A stretch of DNA of 64,000 nt from an uncultured Curtobacterium sp. (GCA_913778205.1 CAJYUW010000010.1:43043-107042); one strand, 5' to 3'. Positions 1 through 12,327 are shown, counted from the stretch's first letter. Made by a program: numbers and translations. Notes: generated by a model not told the origin, from the sequence alone.

Positions 1-1237
1 AGCGGACGCCCCACGTGAGCGCCATGCGGCGACGGGTGGCCTCGTTCGGCGTGAACGCGATGATCGGCAGGCCGTGCCGCAGGCGCGACATGCGGCGCGC
101 GGAGTCGCCCGACTCGGTGAACACGCAGAGGTAGGACGCCTCGGTGAACTCCGCGATCTCGACCGCGGCGAGGGTGATGGCGCCGCCGAGGGTGCGCGGC
201 TTGGTGCCGAGCGGGGCGATGCGCTCGAGGCCGTGGTCCTCGGTGGACTCCACGATCCGGGCCATCGTGCGGACGGTCTGGACGGGGTACTCGCCGACGC
301 TGGTCTCGCCCGAGAGCATGACCGCGTCCGCGCCGTCGAGGACGGCGTTCGCGACGTCGGAGGTCTCCGCGCGGGTCGGGATCGGCGACGAGATCATCGA
401 CTCGAGCATCTGCGTCGCGACGATGACCGGCTTCGCCATGCGGCGGGCCAGCTCGACCGCGCGCTTCTGCACGATCGGGACCGCCTCGAGCGGGAGCTCG
501 ACGCCGAGGTCACCGCGGGCGACCATGATGCTGTCGAACGCGTCGATGATCTCCTCGAGCGCGTCGACGGCCTGCGGCTTCTCGATCTTCGCGATGACGG
601 GGAGGCGCTTGCCCTCCTCGTCCATGATCTCGTGGGCGCGCTGCACGTCGGCGGCGTTCCGCACGAACGACAGCGCGATGAGGTCGGCGCCCTGCCGGAT
701 CGCCCAGCGGAGGTCGGCCTCGTCCTTCTCGCTCAGCGCGGGGACGTTGACGGCGACACCCGGGAGGTTGATGCCCTTGTTGTTCGACACCGTCCCGGCG
801 ACGACGACCTCGGTCCGGACGCGCACGCCGTCGGTGTCGAGCACGCGCAGCCGCACGCGGCCGTCGTCGATGAGCAGCGGGTCGCCGGGCTTGACGTCCT
901 GCGGCAGGCCCTTGAACGTCGTGCCGCAGATCTCCTTGGAGCCCGGGACGTCCTCGGTCGTGATGGTGAAGACGTCGCCGACCGCGAGGTCGTGCGGGCC
1001 GTCGGCGAACTTGGCGAGGCGGATCTTCGGACCCTGCAGGTCGACGAGGATCGCGACCGGCTTGCCGAGCTCCTCGGCGGCGCGACGGACGTTCTCGTAG
1101 TTGGCCTCGTGGACGCTGTAGTCACCGTGGCTGAGGTTGAGTCGGGCGACGTCGACGCCCGCCTCGATGATCTCCTTGACGGTCTCGTACTCCGACGTTG
1201 CCGGTCCGAGCGTCGAAACGATCTTTGCGCGTCTCAA
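1..1237 (-). CDS. pyk: pyruvate kinase (3' end outside window)
   Basis: Converts phosphoenolpyruvate and ADP to pyruvate and ATP, the last step of glycolysis, in the cytoplasm. The visible 412 codons cover most of the usual ~475; the C-terminal regulatory domain is cut by the window edge. Family landmarks in order: ARLNLSHGD near residue 33, the B-domain, the active-site stretch MVARGDLGVEL near residue 240, ATQMLESM, and the motif GETSVGEYP near residue 310. The start is a TTG at 1237: the next residues (RRAKIVSTLGPA) match the usual pyruvate kinase beginning, and GAAGGA lies 7 nt upstream. No ATG or GTG fits as well. A hairpin separates it from gltD, so it probably has its own promoter. Confidence 0.95.
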   Translation of the reverse strand, partial: MRRAKIVSTLGPATSEYETVKEIIEAGVDVARLNLSHGDYSVHEANYENVRRAAEELGKPVAILVDLQGPKIRLAKFADGPHDLAVGDVFTITTEDVPGSKEICGTTFKGLPQDVKPGDPLLIDDGRVRLRVLDTDGVRVRTEVVVAGTVSNNKGINLPGVAVNVPALSEKDEADLRWAIRQGADLIALSFVRNAADVQRAHEIMDEEGKRLPVIAKIEKPQAVDALEEIIDAFDSIMVARGDLGVELPLEAVPIVQKRAVELARRMAKPVIVATQMLESMISSPIPTRAETSDVANAVLDGADAVMLSGETSVGEYPVQTVRTMARIVESTEDHGLERIAPLGTKPRTLGGAITLAAVEIAEFTEASYLCVFTESGDSARRMSRLRHGLPIIAFTPNEATRRRMALTWGVR

Positions 1238-1302
1238 TGGATTCCTTCGTGTGGTTGATGGTGCTTGGGTTTCCGCGCTGTGGGGCCGCGCGGAACGAAG
1301 CG

Positions 1303-1336
1303 AGGCCACCAGCACCCTACCGAGTGCTGGTGGCCT
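1303..1336 (-). terminator. hairpin after gltD, likely terminator
   Basis: A perfect 13-bp stem (1303-1315 with 1324-1336) with an 8-nt loop lies 46 nt beyond the gltD stop and before pyk. There is no clear U-run, as is common in high-GC actinobacteria. Its position suggests it ends the gltBD transcript. Confidence 0.6.
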
Positions 1337-1381
1337 GCCGCTCACTCGCGGGTCGGGGTTCCCGGTGCGTTCACGTCGGTC

Positions 1382-2839
<1,458 letters not shown>

Positions 2840-2868
2840 GCGAAGCCTCCGTGGTGTTCGGTCGTGCG

Positions 2869-2928
2869 GTCGTGTGGGCTGCGGTCGTGCGCGCCGCGGT
2901 CGTGGGCGCCGCGCTCGTGCGCGCTGCG
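2869..2928. repeat. four 15-nt tandem units between gltB and gltD
   Basis: Four imperfect 15-nt units of the type GTCGTGNGNGCNGCG (plus strand) fill most of the 101-bp gltB-gltD gap. They stop about 30 nt before the gltD ribosome-binding site. I see no conserved gene in them. Confidence 0.6.
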
Positions 2929-2940
2929 GATGCGGTGACG

Positions 2941-5900
2941 TCAGCCATTCGTCGCCTCCAGGATCCGGTTCCAGACGACGTCGCCGTCGGGGTCGAGCCC
3001 CTCCTCGACCGCCTGCTGCCGGGTCGCGAGGACCGCCGCGTAGTCCCGCGGCAGCACCTTCACGAACCCGCTGAGGTCGCCGGACTCGAGCAGCCCGGCC
3101 GCGACCGTCGAACCGGTCTCGTCGCGGTGCCGCTCGAGCAGGTCGGTCACGATCTCCGCGTCGGCACTGTCGAGCGGCCCGAGGCGGAGCTCGCCGCTCG
3201 CGAGGGCGTCCTGGTTGACGTCCTCGTCGCGCAGGCCGAGGACGTACGCGGTCCCGCCGGACATGCCGGCTCCGAGGTTGCGGCCGGTCTCACCGAGGAT
3301 GAGCGCCAGGCCGCCCGTCATGTACTCGAGCGCGTGGTCACCGACGCCCTCGACCACCGCGGTCGCGCCGGAGTTGCGGACCAGGAAGCGCTCGCCGACG
3401 ATGCCACGGATGAACATGCTGCCCTGGGTTGCGCCGTAGCCGATCACGTTGCCGGCGATGACGTTCTCCGCGGCGTCGAACGCGGACTCGTCGTCGGGAC
3501 GCACGATGACCTCGCCGCCCGACAGGCCCTTGCCGACGTAGTCGTTGCTGTCGCCGACGAGCCGGAGCGTCACGCCCGCGGGCAGGAACGCGCCGAGGGA
3601 CTGCCCGGCGGAACCGCGCAGGGTGATGTCGATCGACCCGGCCGGCAGCCCGTGCTCGCCGTGGCGGACGGTGACCTCGTGGCCGAGCATCGTGCCGACC
3701 GCACGCTCGGTGTTGCGGATCGGGAGGTCGAGCGACACCGAACCGCCGTGCTCCAGGACGTCCGCGGTGCGCTGGATGAGCTCGACGTCGAAGTGCTCGT
3801 CGAGCTCGTGGTCCTGCTCACGGTGGTGGCGACGGGCCTCGTCCGCCGGGAACGACGGCCCCTGCAGGACCGGCCCGAGGTCGAGCCCCGATGCCTTCCA
3901 GTGCTGGACGGCACGGTCGACGTCGAGCACGTCGGCCTGGCCGATCGCCTCGTCGAGCGAGCGGAAGCCGAGCTCGGCGAGGAGCTCGCGGACCTCCTGG
4001 GCGATGAACTCGAAGAAGTTCACGACGTACTCGGCCTTGCCGGAGAACCGGGCGCGCAGCTCCGGGTTCTGGGTCGCGACGCCGACCGGGCACGTGTCGA
4101 GGTGACAGACCCGCATGAGGATGCAGCCCTCGACCACGAGCGGCGCCGTCGCGAAGCCGTACTCCTCGGCACCGAGCAGGGCGGCCACGACCACGTCGCG
4201 TCCGGTCTTCATCTGGCCGTCGACCTGTACCACGACGCGGTCGCGCATGCCGTTCAGCATGAGGGTCTGCTGCGTCTCTGCGAGGCCGATCTCCCACGGG
4301 GTGCCGGCGTGCTTGAGGGAGTTCAGCGGGGACGCCCCCGTGCCGCCGTCGTGCCCGGACACGAGCACGACGTCGGCGAGTGCCTTCGTCACGCCGGCGG
4401 CGACCGCGCCGATGCCGGACTGGCTCACGAGCTTCACGTGGACGCGCGCGGACGGGTTGGCCCGCTTGACGTCGAAGATCAGCTGCTTGAGGTCCTCGAT
4501 GGAGTAGATGTCGTGGTGCGGCGGCGGGGAGATGAGTCCGACCCCGGCCGTGGCGTGGCGCGTCCGGGCGACCCACGGGTAGACCTTCTGCGGGGGCAGC
4601 TGCCCGCCCTCGCCGGGCTTCGCACCCTGCGCCATCTTCAGCTGGATGTCCGTCGCGTGCGTCAGGTACATGCTCGTGACGCCGAAGCGTCCGGAGGCGA
4701 CCTGCTTGATCGCGCTGCGGCGCTCGGGGTCGAGCAGCCGCTCGACGTCCTCGCCGCCCTCACCTGTGTTCGAGCGCGCACCGAGCCGGTTCATCGCGAT
4801 CGCGAGGGTCTCGTGGGCCTCCTGCGAGATCGAGCCGTACGACATCGCTCCGGTGTTGAACCGCTTCACGATCGACTCGATCGGCTCGACCTCGTCGAGC
4901 GGGACCGGCTGACGGACGCCGTCCTTGAACCGGAACAGCCCGCGCAGGGTCATGAGCGCCTCGGACTGGTCGTCCACGGCCTTCGAGTACTCACGGAAGA
5001 TGTCGTACCGCCGGGCACGCGTCGCGTGCTGCAGCCGGAACACCGTGTCCGGGTTGAACAGGTGCGGCGGGCCCTCCCGACGCCATTGGTACTCGCCGCC
5101 GGTCTGGAGGCGCTCGTGCGAGAGCACGGCACCGTCCTGCGGGTACGCCTGCGCGTGCCGCTCCGCGTTCTCGCGGGCGATGACGTCGATGTCGACGCCG
5201 CCGAGGATGGAGGAGGTCCCCGTGAAGTACCGGTCGACGAACTCCTGCGACAGCCCGACGGCCTCGAAGGCCTGCGCTCCGGCGTAGCTCGACACCGTCG
5301 AGATGCCCATCTTGGACATGATCTTCAGCACGCCCTTGCCGAGGGCCTTGATCACGTTTCGGACGGCCTGTTCCGGCGTGATGCCGGTGATCATGCCGGC
5401 GCGGACGAGGTTCTCGCAGGTCTCCATCGCGAGGTACGGGTTGATCGCCGAGGCACCGTAGCCGATGAGCGTCGCGACGTGGTGCACCTCGCGCACGTCG
5501 CCGGCCTCGACGATCAGGCCGACCTTCATGCGCTGCTCGGTACGGATGAGGTGGTGGTGCACGGCGGCGAGCAGCAGCAGGCTCGGCACGGGCGCGCTCT
5601 CGGCGTTGCCGTCACGGTCGGAGAGCACGATGAACTGCTTGCCGGACTCGATGGCGTCGTCGACCTCGGCGCAGACCGCGTCGATGCGCTTCTGCATCGC
5701 GGCCTCGCCGTCGTCGACCCGGTAGAGGCCCCGGATCGTGACCGTGAGGTGCCGTCCGGACGCGGTTTCGAAGTGCTGGATCTTCGCGAGCTCGTCGTTG
5801 TCGATCACGGGGAAGCCGAGCACGATCTGCTTCGCGTGCTCCGGGCCCGCGCTGAGGAGGTTGCGCTCCGGACCGAGCCCCATCCCCATCGACGTGATGA

Positions 5901-7554
5901 CCTGCTCGCGGATCGAGTCCAGCGGCGGGTTGGTCACCTGCGCGAACTGCTGCGTGAAGTAGTCGAACAGCAGCCGGGGTCGCTGCGACAGCACGGCGAT
6001 CGGGGTGTCCGACCCCATCGCGCCGAGCGGCTCCGCGCCCGTCTGGGCCATCGGGCGCAGCAGGACGCGGACCTCTTCCTCGGTGTAGCCGAAGGCCCGC
6101 TGACGACGGGTGACCGACGCGGGGGTGTGCACGATGTGCTCGCGCTCCGGCAGGTCGGCGAGGTTGATGCGCCCGGTCTCGAGCCACTCGCCCCACGGGC
6201 CGGAGGTCGCGAGCGAACGCTTGACCTCGTCGTCCTCGATGATGCGTCCGGCCTCGGTGTCGACGAGGAACATCCGCCCGGGGCGGAGCCGACCCTTGCG
6301 GACGACCTTCGCGGCCGGGACGTCGATGACGCCCGTCTCCGAGCCCATCACGATGAGTCCGTCGTCGGTCACGAGGAACCGGCCGGGGCGGAGGCCGTTG
6401 CGGTCGAGCGTCGCGCCGACGAGCGTGCCGTCGGTGAAGGTGATCGCCGCGGGGCCGTCCCACGGCTCCATGAGCATGGAGTGGTACTCGTAGAACGCTC
6501 GCAGCTCCGGGTCCATGCCGGTCTGGTTCTCCCACGCCTCCGGCACCATCATCGAGACGGCGTGCGGCAGCGACCGGCCCGTGAGGCTCAGCAGTTCGAG
6601 GACCTCGTCGAACGAGGCCGAGTCGCTCGCGCCGGGGCTCACGATGGGCAGCAGCGGCGCCATGTCGCCGAGCAGTTCGCTCTCGAGCTGGGACTGCCGC
6701 GCTCGCATCCAGTTGCGGTTGCCGCGGACGGTGTTGATCTCGCCGTTGTGCGCGAGCGTGCGGAACGGCTGGGCGAGCGGCCACGACGGGAACGTGTTCG
6801 TCGAGTACCGGGAGTGCACGATCGCCAGCTTCGACGCGAAGCGCTCGTCGCTCAGGTCGGGGTAGAACGGCTCGAGCTGCAGCGTCGTGACCATGCCCTT
6901 GTAGACCATGGTCCGGCTCGACAGCGACATGAAGTAGACCTCGACGTCGTGCTCGGCGCGCTTCCGGAGCCGGAACGCCTGCCGGTCGAGCGCGATCCCG
7001 CGCCAGGCGGCGCCGTGCACGTCGTGACGGTTGGACGCGACGAAGAGCTGGGCGAACGCGGGCATCGCCGCGCGTGCCAGGCTGCCGAGCACCTCGGGGC
7101 GCACCGGGACCTCGCGCCAGCCGAGGACACGGAGACCCTCCTCGCGCGCGAGCCGCTCGACGGCGCCCTGCACGCGGTGGCGGTCGTCCTCGTCGAGGGG
7201 CAGGTAGGCGGTCCCGACGGCGTACTCCCCCGCGGCCGGCAGCTCGAACGGCACCTCGTCGCGCAGGAACGCGTCCGGCACCTGGCACAGGATGCCCGCG
7301 CCGTCGCCGGTCCCGGCGTCCGATCCCACGGCGCCGCGGTGCTCGAGGTTGCGCAGCGCGCCGAGCGCGGCGTCGACGATGTCGTGCCCGGCGGTGCCGC
7401 GGAGGGTCGCGACCATCGCGAGACCGCAGGCGTCCTTCTCGTTGGCCGGGTCGTACATGCCGGTCGCCTCCGGCACGGCCGAGAACCGGCGGTGCGGGGG
7501 CTGGAGCCCGGGCGTCGACGTCTGGGTGCGCGACTGGGATGGCTGGAGCGCCAT
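2941..7554 (-). CDS. gltB: glutamate synthase large subunit
   Basis: The catalytic subunit of NADPH-dependent glutamate synthase. Its N-terminal class-II amidotransferase domain releases ammonia from glutamine, which is channelled to the FMN site to aminate 2-oxoglutarate. It is full length at 1537 residues. The catalytic cysteine is C43 in KDACGLAMV, so the first 42 residues would be a removed propeptide. The FMN/3Fe-4S region is visible late in the protein: [21 protein letters not shown] and the cluster cysteines CHLDTCPVG. The GXGXG C-terminal domain ([10 protein letters not shown]) is intact. The start at 7554 has GTGAGGAC ~10 nt upstream; an internal ATG at residue 33 is a less likely alternative. 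It heads the gltBD operon. Confidence 0.97.
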   Translation of the reverse strand: MALQPSQSRTQTSTPGLQPPHRRFSAVPEATGMYDPANEKDACGLAMVATLRGTAGHDIVDAALGALRNLEHRGAVGSDAGTGDGAGILCQVPDAFLRDEVPFELPAAGEYAVGTAYLPLDEDDRHRVQGAVERLAREEGLRVLGWREVPVRPEVLGSLARAAMPAFAQLFVASNRHDVHGAAWRGIALDRQAFRLRKRAEHDVEVYFMSLSSRTMVYKGMVTTLQLEPFYPDLSDERFASKLAIVHSRYSTNTFPSWPLAQPFRTLAHNGEINTVRGNRNWMRARQSQLESELLGDMAPLLPIVSPGASDSASFDEVLELLSLTGRSLPHAVSMMVPEAWENQTGMDPELRAFYEYHSMLMEPWDGPAAITFTDGTLVGATLDRNGLRPGRFLVTDDGLIVMGSETGVIDVPAAKVVRKGRLRPGRMFLVDTEAGRIIEDDEVKRSLATSGPWGEWLETGRINLADLPEREHIVHTPASVTRRQRAFGYTEEEVRVLLRPMAQTGAEPLGAMGSDTPIAVLSQRPRLLFDYFTQQFAQVTNPPLDSIREQVITSMGMGLGPERNLLSAGPEHAKQIVLGFPVIDNDELAKIQHFETASGRHLTVTIRGLYRVDDGEAAMQKRIDAVCAEVDDAIESGKQFIVLSDRDGNAESAPVPSLLLLAAVHHHLIRTEQRMKVGLIVEAGDVREVHHVATLIGYGASAINPYLAMETCENLVRAGMITGITPEQAVRNVIKALGKGVLKIMSKMGISTVSSYAGAQAFEAVGLSQEFVDRYFTGTSSILGGVDIDVIARENAERHAQAYPQDGAVLSHERLQTGGEYQWRREGPPHLFNPDTVFRLQHATRARRYDIFREYSKAVDDQSEALMTLRGLFRFKDGVRQPVPLDEVEPIESIVKRFNTGAMSYGSISQEAHETLAIAMNRLGARSNTGEGGEDVERLLDPERRSAIKQVASGRFGVTSMYLTHATDIQLKMAQGAKPGEGGQLPPQKVYPWVARTRHATAGVGLISPPPHHDIYSIEDLKQLIFDVKRANPSARVHVKLVSQSGIGAVAAGVTKALADVVLVSGHDGGTGASPLNSLKHAGTPWEIGLAETQQTLMLNGMRDRVVVQVDGQMKTGRDVVVAALLGAEEYGFATAPLVVEGCILMRVCHLDTCPVGVATQNPELRARFSGKAEYVVNFFEFIAQEVRELLAELGFRSLDEAIGQADVLDVDRAVQHWKASGLDLGPVLQGPSFPADEARRHHREQDHELDEHFDVELIQRTADVLEHGGSVSLDLPIRNTERAVGTMLGHEVTVRHGEHGLPAGSIDITLRGSAGQSLGAFLPAGVTLRLVGDSNDYVGKGLSGGEVIVRPDDESAFDAAENVIAGNVIGYGATQGSMFIRGIVGERFLVRNSGATAVVEGVGDHALEYMTGGLALILGETGRNLGAGMSGGTAYVLGLRDEDVNQDALASGELRLGPLDSADAEIVTDLLERHRDETGSTVAAGLLESGDLSGFVKVLPRDYAAVLATRQQAVEEGLDPDGDVVWNRILEATNG

Positions 7555-7860
7555 GGGGAACCGTCCTCACGAGGAGATGGAACAGGGACAGCGGTGGCCC
7601 GGTGGTGCGTTCCGCCCGGACGGGCGGGACAGGTGCCCGTCCGTGCCGTCGGCGGGTTGCCCCGTCGGCACGGGTGGTGTGGAGCCCGGTTCGTGGCGGG
7701 CGGGGTGGTGCTGATGTGCGGTGGTGCTGCTGGTCGTTGCTGCCGGCGGGGGCCGTCCGGCTGGTCGGGATGTCGTGGGCGGTCCCCCGACGCTCCGGCC
7801 GTGGTCCGTCGACGCCCGCCCCGGCGTCCGGAGCCCGGACCCGGGTCTGCGGCGCGGGCG
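7555..7860. other. 306-bp lgt-gltB intergenic region
   Basis: No gene is credible here; the open frames lack family features and ribosome-binding sites. An 8-bp perfect inverted repeat (CCGTGCCG at 7641-7648 with CGGCACGG at 7666-7673) lies 87-114 nt upstream of gltB. It could be part of a leader, an operator or a weak lgt terminator. I could not identify a convincing promoter. Confidence 0.5.
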
Positions 7861-8844
7861 CTAGGACCGGGTGGTGCCGACCGGGTCGGCGGCGACGGCT
7901 GCGGGCTCGTCGTCGTGCTCCGACCAGGTGTCGTCCGAGTCTACATCGGCACGTGCAGCGGGCCCGCGACCCGGCAGGTAGGGCGAGGGTTCCAGGCCGG
8001 TGTGGCGCCGCGACTGCACGACGAAGATCACGATCCCGAGCACGATCGCGGCGAGTGCCATCCAGACGTTCGTGCGGACGCCGAAGAACGTCTCGCTCGT
8101 GTCGACGCGGATCGACTCGAGCACCGACCGGCCGGCGCCGTACCAGATCAGGTACAGGGCCATGACCTTGCCCCACTGGAGCGTGAACTTCCGCGCCAGG
8201 AACAGGATGACGATGACACCCAGGACGTTCCAGATGATCTCGTAGAGGAACGTCGGCTGGAAGAGGGTGCCCTCGGGCAGCCCCTTCGGGTACGCCGGGT
8301 TGGTCGACTCGATCTCGAGACCCCACGGCAGGCTCGTCGGCATGCCGAAGAGCTCGTGGTTGAAGTAGTTGCCGAAGCGTCCGAAGGCCTGGGCGAGCAG
8401 GACGCCGGGGGCGATCGCGTCGATGAACGTGCTGAAGCGCAGCCCGACCTGTCGGCACCCGACGTACGCGCCGACCGAGCCGAGGATGAGCGCACCGAAG
8501 ATGGCGAGCCCGCCCTCCCAGATGTAGAGGAAGGACAGCGGGTCACGGCCCGGTCCGAAGTAGTCGCTGACGTGGGTGAACACGTGGAAGAGGCGGCCGC
8601 CGATGATCCCGGCCGGGACGGCCCAGATGGCGACGTCGATGATGACCCACCGCTCGACGCCGCGGGCGTTCAGGCGGTGGTTCGCCATCAGGACGGCTGC
8701 CACGATGCCGATCAGGATGCAGATCGCGTACGCGTGGATGCGGAAGTCGAGCGGCAGCGACCAACCGAACACGTCACGCAGCCAAGCGGTCACGTCGAAG
8801 TACTGCCAGGCGGTGCTCGGGCTCGGGATGCTCAGGAGGGGCAT
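7861..8844 (-). CDS. lgt: prolipoprotein diacylglyceryl transferase
   Basis: An integral membrane enzyme that moves diacylglycerol from phosphatidylglycerol to the lipobox cysteine of prolipoproteins, the first step of lipoprotein maturation. The 327-residue sequence has about seven hydrophobic segments and the Lgt signature GRFGNYFNHELFG near residue 152, with a preceding R/H-rich loop (FRIHAYAICILIG). A hydrophilic acidic tail ends the protein. Downstream of trpA, as in many actinobacteria. Its ATG at 8844 has only a weak, distant AAAGG; a TACAGT -10-like box lies 60 nt upstream (8904-8909), so it may have its own promoter. Confidence 0.96.
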   Translation of the reverse strand: MPLLSIPSPSTAWQYFDVTAWLRDVFGWSLPLDFRIHAYAICILIGIVAAVLMANHRLNARGVERWVIIDVAIWAVPAGIIGGRLFHVFTHVSDYFGPGRDPLSFLYIWEGGLAIFGALILGSVGAYVGCRQVGLRFSTFIDAIAPGVLLAQAFGRFGNYFNHELFGMPTSLPWGLEIESTNPAYPKGLPEGTLFQPTFLYEIIWNVLGVIVILFLARKFTLQWGKVMALYLIWYGAGRSVLESIRVDTSETFFGVRTNVWMALAAIVLGIVIFVVQSRRHTGLEPSPYLPGRGPAARADVDSDDTWSEHDDEPAAVAADPVGTTRS

Positions 8845-8974
8845 GGAGGTGCGATCGCCTTTCGGTGCTTGCTGGCCGGACCACCGTGCGAGCGGCCCCG
8901 ATCACTGTAGCGCGGACGACTGCCCCGCCATGACCGCTCCGAACGGTCCTGTGGAAATCGTGACGGACCGGGAG

Positions 8975-9030
8975 GACGCCAGGACCGGATCGGGTGACCG
9001 ACGTCGGTCAGCCGATCCGCGCCTGGCGTC
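8975..9030. terminator. 56-nt nested inverted repeat after trpA
   Basis: Three consecutive paired segments make a near-continuous cruciform: GACGCCAGG/CCTGGCGTC (8975-8983 with 9022-9030), GGATCGG/CCGATCC, and the perfect palindrome TGACCGACGTCGGTCA at the tip. It lies about 130 nt past the trpA stop. End of the trp operon is the simplest role; the palindromic tip could also bind a dimeric repressor. Confidence 0.55.
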
Positions 9031-9035
9031 CGTCC

Positions 9036-9129
9036 GTGGTCCCGGCGATGCCGGACCGAGGTCGTCTCGCCGCTCCCGGCCCGTGGTCACGACGATGCCG
9101 GCCCCGGGTCGTCTCGGCGGCGCCGCACC
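9036..9129. repeat. 47-nt direct repeat, two copies
   Basis: Two adjacent units (9036-9082 and 9083-9129) both begin GTGGTC and share GATGCCGG and GTCGTCTCG at the same spacing. They lie just beyond the trpA stop. Confidence 0.6.
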
Positions 9130-9158
9130 GTCGCCTCGGCGACGCGGGACCGTCGCCG

Positions 9159-9959
9159 TCAGCGGCGCTGCGCGCCGCTCGAGAGGTCCGCTGCGCGCTC
9201 TGCGACACCCTGCACGCCGCGGTCGGCCAGGGCGCGTACGAACGCCGAGCCGACGATCGCTCCGTCGGCGTACTCGAGGACCTCGGCGACCTGGTCGGCC
9301 GTCGAGATGCCGAGACCGACGCACGTCCGCTCGACGCCGGCGTCCCGCAGGCGCGACACGACCGTCCGCGCTGCCGCGTCCACACCGACACGTGCTCCGG
9401 TCACGCCCATGGTCGACACCGCGTACACGAACCCGCGGCTCGACTCGACCGCCTGGTGCATGCGCGCGTCGGTCGAGGACGGCGCTGCGAGGAAGACGCG
9501 GTCGAGGTGCGTGCGCTCCGACGCGTCCATCCACTCGCGGGCCTCGTCGGGGATGAGGTCGGGCGTGATGAGTCCGGACGCGCCCGATGCCACGAGGTCG
9601 TCGGCGAACCGGTCGACGCCGTAGCGCAGCACCGGGTTCCAGTAGGTCATCACGAGCACCGGGACGTCGGCGCGGCTCGTGATCTGGTCGACGGCTTCGA
9701 AGACCTGCGCGACCTTGAAGCCGTTGGCGAGGCTCTCCTCCGCGGCGCGCTGGATGACGGGGCCGTCCATGACCGGGTCGGAGTAGGGCAGGCCGAGCTC
9801 GATGACGTCCACGCCGTTCTCGGCGAGGGCGACCGCGGCGTCGACGCTGGTCCGCAGGTCCGGGAAGCCGGCGGGCAGGTAGCCGACGACGGCTCCTCCG
9901 CGCGCGGCGTTGGCGGCGTCGATGGTCGATGCGACCGAGGTGTTCGTGTTCGTGCTCAC
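9159..9959 (-). CDS. trpA: tryptophan synthase alpha subunit
   Basis: Cleaves indole-3-glycerol phosphate to indole and glyceraldehyde 3-phosphate and passes indole to TrpB through the inter-subunit tunnel. The 266 residues are the usual length. Catalytic Glu and Asp are seen in [16 protein letters not shown]; the late GLGIS and phosphate-binding GSAFV stretches are intact. The GTG start overlaps the trpB stop in a GTGA junction, so translation is probably coupled. Confidence 0.97.
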   Translation of the reverse strand: MSTNTNTSVASTIDAANAARGGAVVGYLPAGFPDLRTSVDAAVALAENGVDVIELGLPYSDPVMDGPVIQRAAEESLANGFKVAQVFEAVDQITSRADVPVLVMTYWNPVLRYGVDRFADDLVASGASGLITPDLIPDEAREWMDASERTHLDRVFLAAPSSTDARMHQAVESSRGFVYAVSTMGVTGARVGVDAAARTVVSRLRDAGVERTCVGLGISTADQVAEVLEYADGAIVGSAFVRALADRGVQGVAERAADLSSGAQRR

Positions 9960-11170
9960 AGCTGGACCGCGTTCTCGTCGAGGATGCCGAAGTACCGGCT
10001 GGCGGACGCTACGTCCTTGTCGCCGCGTCCGGACAGGTTGACCAGGATGACCCCCTCGGGGCCGAGCTCCTTACCGAGCTTGATCGCGCCGGCGAGGGCG
10101 TGCGAGGACTCGATCGCGGGGAGGATGCCCTCGGTGCGGCTGAGCAGGCGGAATGCCTCCATCGCCTCGGCGTCGGTGATCGGCTCGTACTTCGCGCGCC
10201 CGATCGCCGCGAGGTGGGCGTGCTGCGGACCGACGCTCGGGTAGTCGAGTCCGGCGGAGATGCTGTGGCTCTCGATCGTCTGGCCGTCCTCGTCCTGCAT
10301 GAGGTACGACTTCGTGCCCTGGAGCACGCCGGTGCGGCCGAGCGAGATGCTCGCCGCGTGGCGACCCGTCTCGAGGCCCTCGCCGCCGGCCTCGTAGCCG
10401 TACAGGGCGACCGACTCGTCGTCGAGGAACGCGTCAAAGATGCCCATCGCGTTCGACCCGCCGCCGACGCACGCCGCGACCGCGTCGGGCAGACGACCGA
10501 CGCGGTCGAGCACCTGCTGCCGGGCCTCGTCGCCGATCACCTTGTGGAACTCCCGCACCATCTCGGGGAACGGGTGCGGTCCCGCGACGGTCCCGAGGAG
10601 GTAGTGCGTATGCTCGACGTTCGCGACCCAGTCCCGGAGGGCGTCGTTGATGGCGTCCTTCAGCGTGCGCGATCCGGTCTCGACCGCGACCACCTCGGCC
10701 CCGAGCAGGCGCATCCGGGCGACGTTGAGCGCCTGGCGCTCGGTGTCGACGGCGCCCATGTAGACGACGCACTCCATCCCGAAGAGCGCGGCCGCCGTCG
10801 CGGTCGCGACGCCGTGCTGGCCCGCTCCGGTCTCGGCGATCAGTCGCGTCTTGCCGAGCCGCTTCGCGACGAGCGCCTGGCCGAGGACGTTGTTGATCTT
10901 GTGGGAGCCGGTGTGGTTGAGGTCCTCGCGCTTGAGGATGATCCGGGCCCCGCCGGCGTGCTTCGCGAACCGCGGCACCTCGGTGATGATCGACGGCCGA
11001 CCGGTGTAGTCGCGCTGCAGGTCGTCGAGCTCCGTGCGGAACGCCGGGTCCGCCCAGGCTTCGCGGAACGCCGCCTCGAGCTCGTCGAGCGCCAGGACGA
11101 GGGACTCGGGGACGAATCGTCCACCGAAGTCGCCGAAGTACGGGCCGTGCTGTTCGCGGAGCGAGGTCAC
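9956..11170 (-). CDS. trpB: tryptophan synthase beta subunit
   Basis: PLP-dependent condensation of indole and serine to tryptophan. The PLP lysine is in HTGSHKINN, and the phosphate-binding glycine loop is GGGSNAMG. The start is taken as the GTG at 11170: GGAAGG lies 7 nt upstream and the protein then begins [16 protein letters not shown], the normal N-terminus, giving 404 residues. Longer upstream frames are open but have no family similarity. A 118-bp gap separates it from trpC. Confidence 0.96.
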   Translation of the reverse strand: MTSLREQHGPYFGDFGGRFVPESLVLALDELEAAFREAWADPAFRTELDDLQRDYTGRPSIITEVPRFAKHAGGARIILKREDLNHTGSHKINNVLGQALVAKRLGKTRLIAETGAGQHGVATATAAALFGMECVVYMGAVDTERQALNVARMRLLGAEVVAVETGSRTLKDAINDALRDWVANVEHTHYLLGTVAGPHPFPEMVREFHKVIGDEARQQVLDRVGRLPDAVAACVGGGSNAMGIFDAFLDDESVALYGYEAGGEGLETGRHAASISLGRTGVLQGTKSYLMQDEDGQTIESHSISAGLDYPSVGPQHAHLAAIGRAKYEPITDAEAMEAFRLLSRTEGILPAIESSHALAGAIKLGKELGPEGVILVNLSGRGDKDVASASRYFGILDENAVQL

Positions 11171-11288
11171 GATGTGCCTTCCGTGCGGGGCCCGACGGTG
11201 TCGGTCGGACCGGTGGTTCGGGTGTGGGGAGCCGCGGAGCGGGAGATCGGTCCGACCGCTGCGGACGCGGCGACGGGACCGTCCGTCG

Positions 11289-12080
11289 TCAGGGCCGCGC
11301 CGCGGCGATGAACGACGCGAGGGTGGCGGCGGGGTCTGAGCCCGTGACGAGCGCCTCCCCCACCAGGACGACGTCGGCGCCCGCGGAGCGGTAGTGGGCC
11401 ACGTCGGCAGGACCGGCCACGGCGGACTCGGCGACCCGGACGACACCTTCGGGGATGCGGTCCGCGAGGGAGCCGAAGAGGTCGCGGTCGAGCGAGAAGT
11501 CGGTGAGGTCGCGGGCGTTCACGCCGAGGATGCGCGCGCCGGCGTCGAGGCCGCGGGAGACCTCGTCCGCCGAGTGGGCCTCGACGAGGACGCGCATGCC
11601 GAGTTCCTCGGCCAGGCCGTGGAGCTCGACGAGCTGCGACTGCTCCAGGGCCGCGACGATGAGGAGCACGACGTCGGCGCCGGCTGCCCGCGCCTCGACC
11701 ACCTGGTAGGGGTCGGCGATGAAGTCCTTGCGCAGCACGGGCACGCCGACCCGGGCCTTGACGGCTTCGAGGTCGGCCAGGCTGCCGAGGAACTTCCGAC
11801 CCTCGGTCAGCACGCTGATCGTCGACGCACCGCCGCGCTCGTACTCCGCCGCAAGGGCTGCGGGGTCGGCGATCGGCGCCATGGAGCCGCGGGACGGGCT
11901 CGCGCGCTTGACCTCGGCGAGGATCTTGACGTCGTCGCCGGGAGCGAGGAACGTCAGCGCGTCGAGGGGCGACGCCACCCGGTCGAGGTCACGTTCAACG
12001 TCCGCGTACGGGCGGTCTGCGCGACGGGCGGCCGCGTCCTCGAGCGCGCCCGCGACGAGGGTCTCGAGCACGTTCGGCAT
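11289..12080 (-). CDS. trpC: indole-3-glycerol phosphate synthase
   Basis: Ring-closing decarboxylation of 1-(o-carboxyphenylamino)-1-deoxyribulose 5-phosphate in tryptophan synthesis. A TIM barrel of 263 residues with the signature [13 protein letters not shown], catalytic lysine in [21 protein letters not shown] and VAESAV. ATG start at 12080, 7 nt after the DUF6704 gene. TrpF and TrpD are not in this window, so they must be elsewhere. Confidence 0.97.
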   Translation of the reverse strand: MPNVLETLVAGALEDAAARRADRPYADVERDLDRVASPLDALTFLAPGDDVKILAEVKRASPSRGSMAPIADPAALAAEYERGGASTISVLTEGRKFLGSLADLEAVKARVGVPVLRKDFIADPYQVVEARAAGADVVLLIVAALEQSQLVELHGLAEELGMRVLVEAHSADEVSRGLDAGARILGVNARDLTDFSLDRDLFGSLADRIPEGVVRVAESAVAGPADVAHYRSAGADVVLVGEALVTGSDPAATLASFIAAARP

Positions 12081-12087
12081 GTCCGGC

Positions 12088-12327
12088 CTACTCGCCGTGG
12101 TGCTTCGGGACGAACTTCGGGCCGTTGACGCCGTAGCCCGCCTTCGCCATGACCGCGCCGACGACGAGGCCGACGACCACGACCGCCGCGGAGATCCACA
12201 CGCCGATCGGCTGGTCGAACCAGAAGAAGAGCGTCCCTGCCGCGAATCCGATCAGCATGATGACGACGGCCGTCCAGGCCGCCGGGGAGTGTCCCTCGCC
12301 GAGTTCTGCGGGCTCAGTGTTGCTCAC
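12088..12327 (-). CDS. small DUF6704 (HGxxPAAW-type) membrane protein
   Basis: A 79-residue protein with two hydrophobic segments (about residues 17-36 and 43-61) and the family-type motif GHSPAAW near residue 12. Function is unknown. It belongs to a small family regularly found between trp genes in actinobacteria, so a role linked to tryptophan biosynthesis or its membrane context is inferred only from position. The GTG start overlaps the end of the upstream membrane protein gene by 14 nt. Confidence 0.85.
   Translation of the reverse strand: MSNTEPAELGEGHSPAAWTAVVIMLIGFAAGTLFFWFDQPIGVWISAAVVVVGLVVGAVMAKAGYGVNGPKFVPKHHGE

Larger units (their letters stand above)
8845..9158. other. 314-bp trpA-lgt intergenic region
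   Basis: Without a credible gene. It holds a large hairpin (8975-9030), a 47-nt direct repeat pair (9036-9129) and a possible lgt -10 box (TACAGT, 8904-8909 on minus). Confidence 0.6.

Noticed and set aside
2941..7458. gltB start at the internal ATG (residue 33)
   Set aside because: The upstream start has a better ribosome-binding site and propeptides of this length are normal for GltB.
2851..8910. A 2019-residue open frame on plus
   Set aside because: It is antisense to gltB and lgt, which have strong family signatures, and arises because GC-rich third positions avoid stops on the other strand. Composition is Arg/Asp/Glu/Val rich without domains.
9956..11446. trpB start at 11446
   Set aside because: The extra 92 residues are Arg/Ser/Pro rich, overlap trpC and lack a ribosome-binding site; GTG 11170 has both signal and homology.
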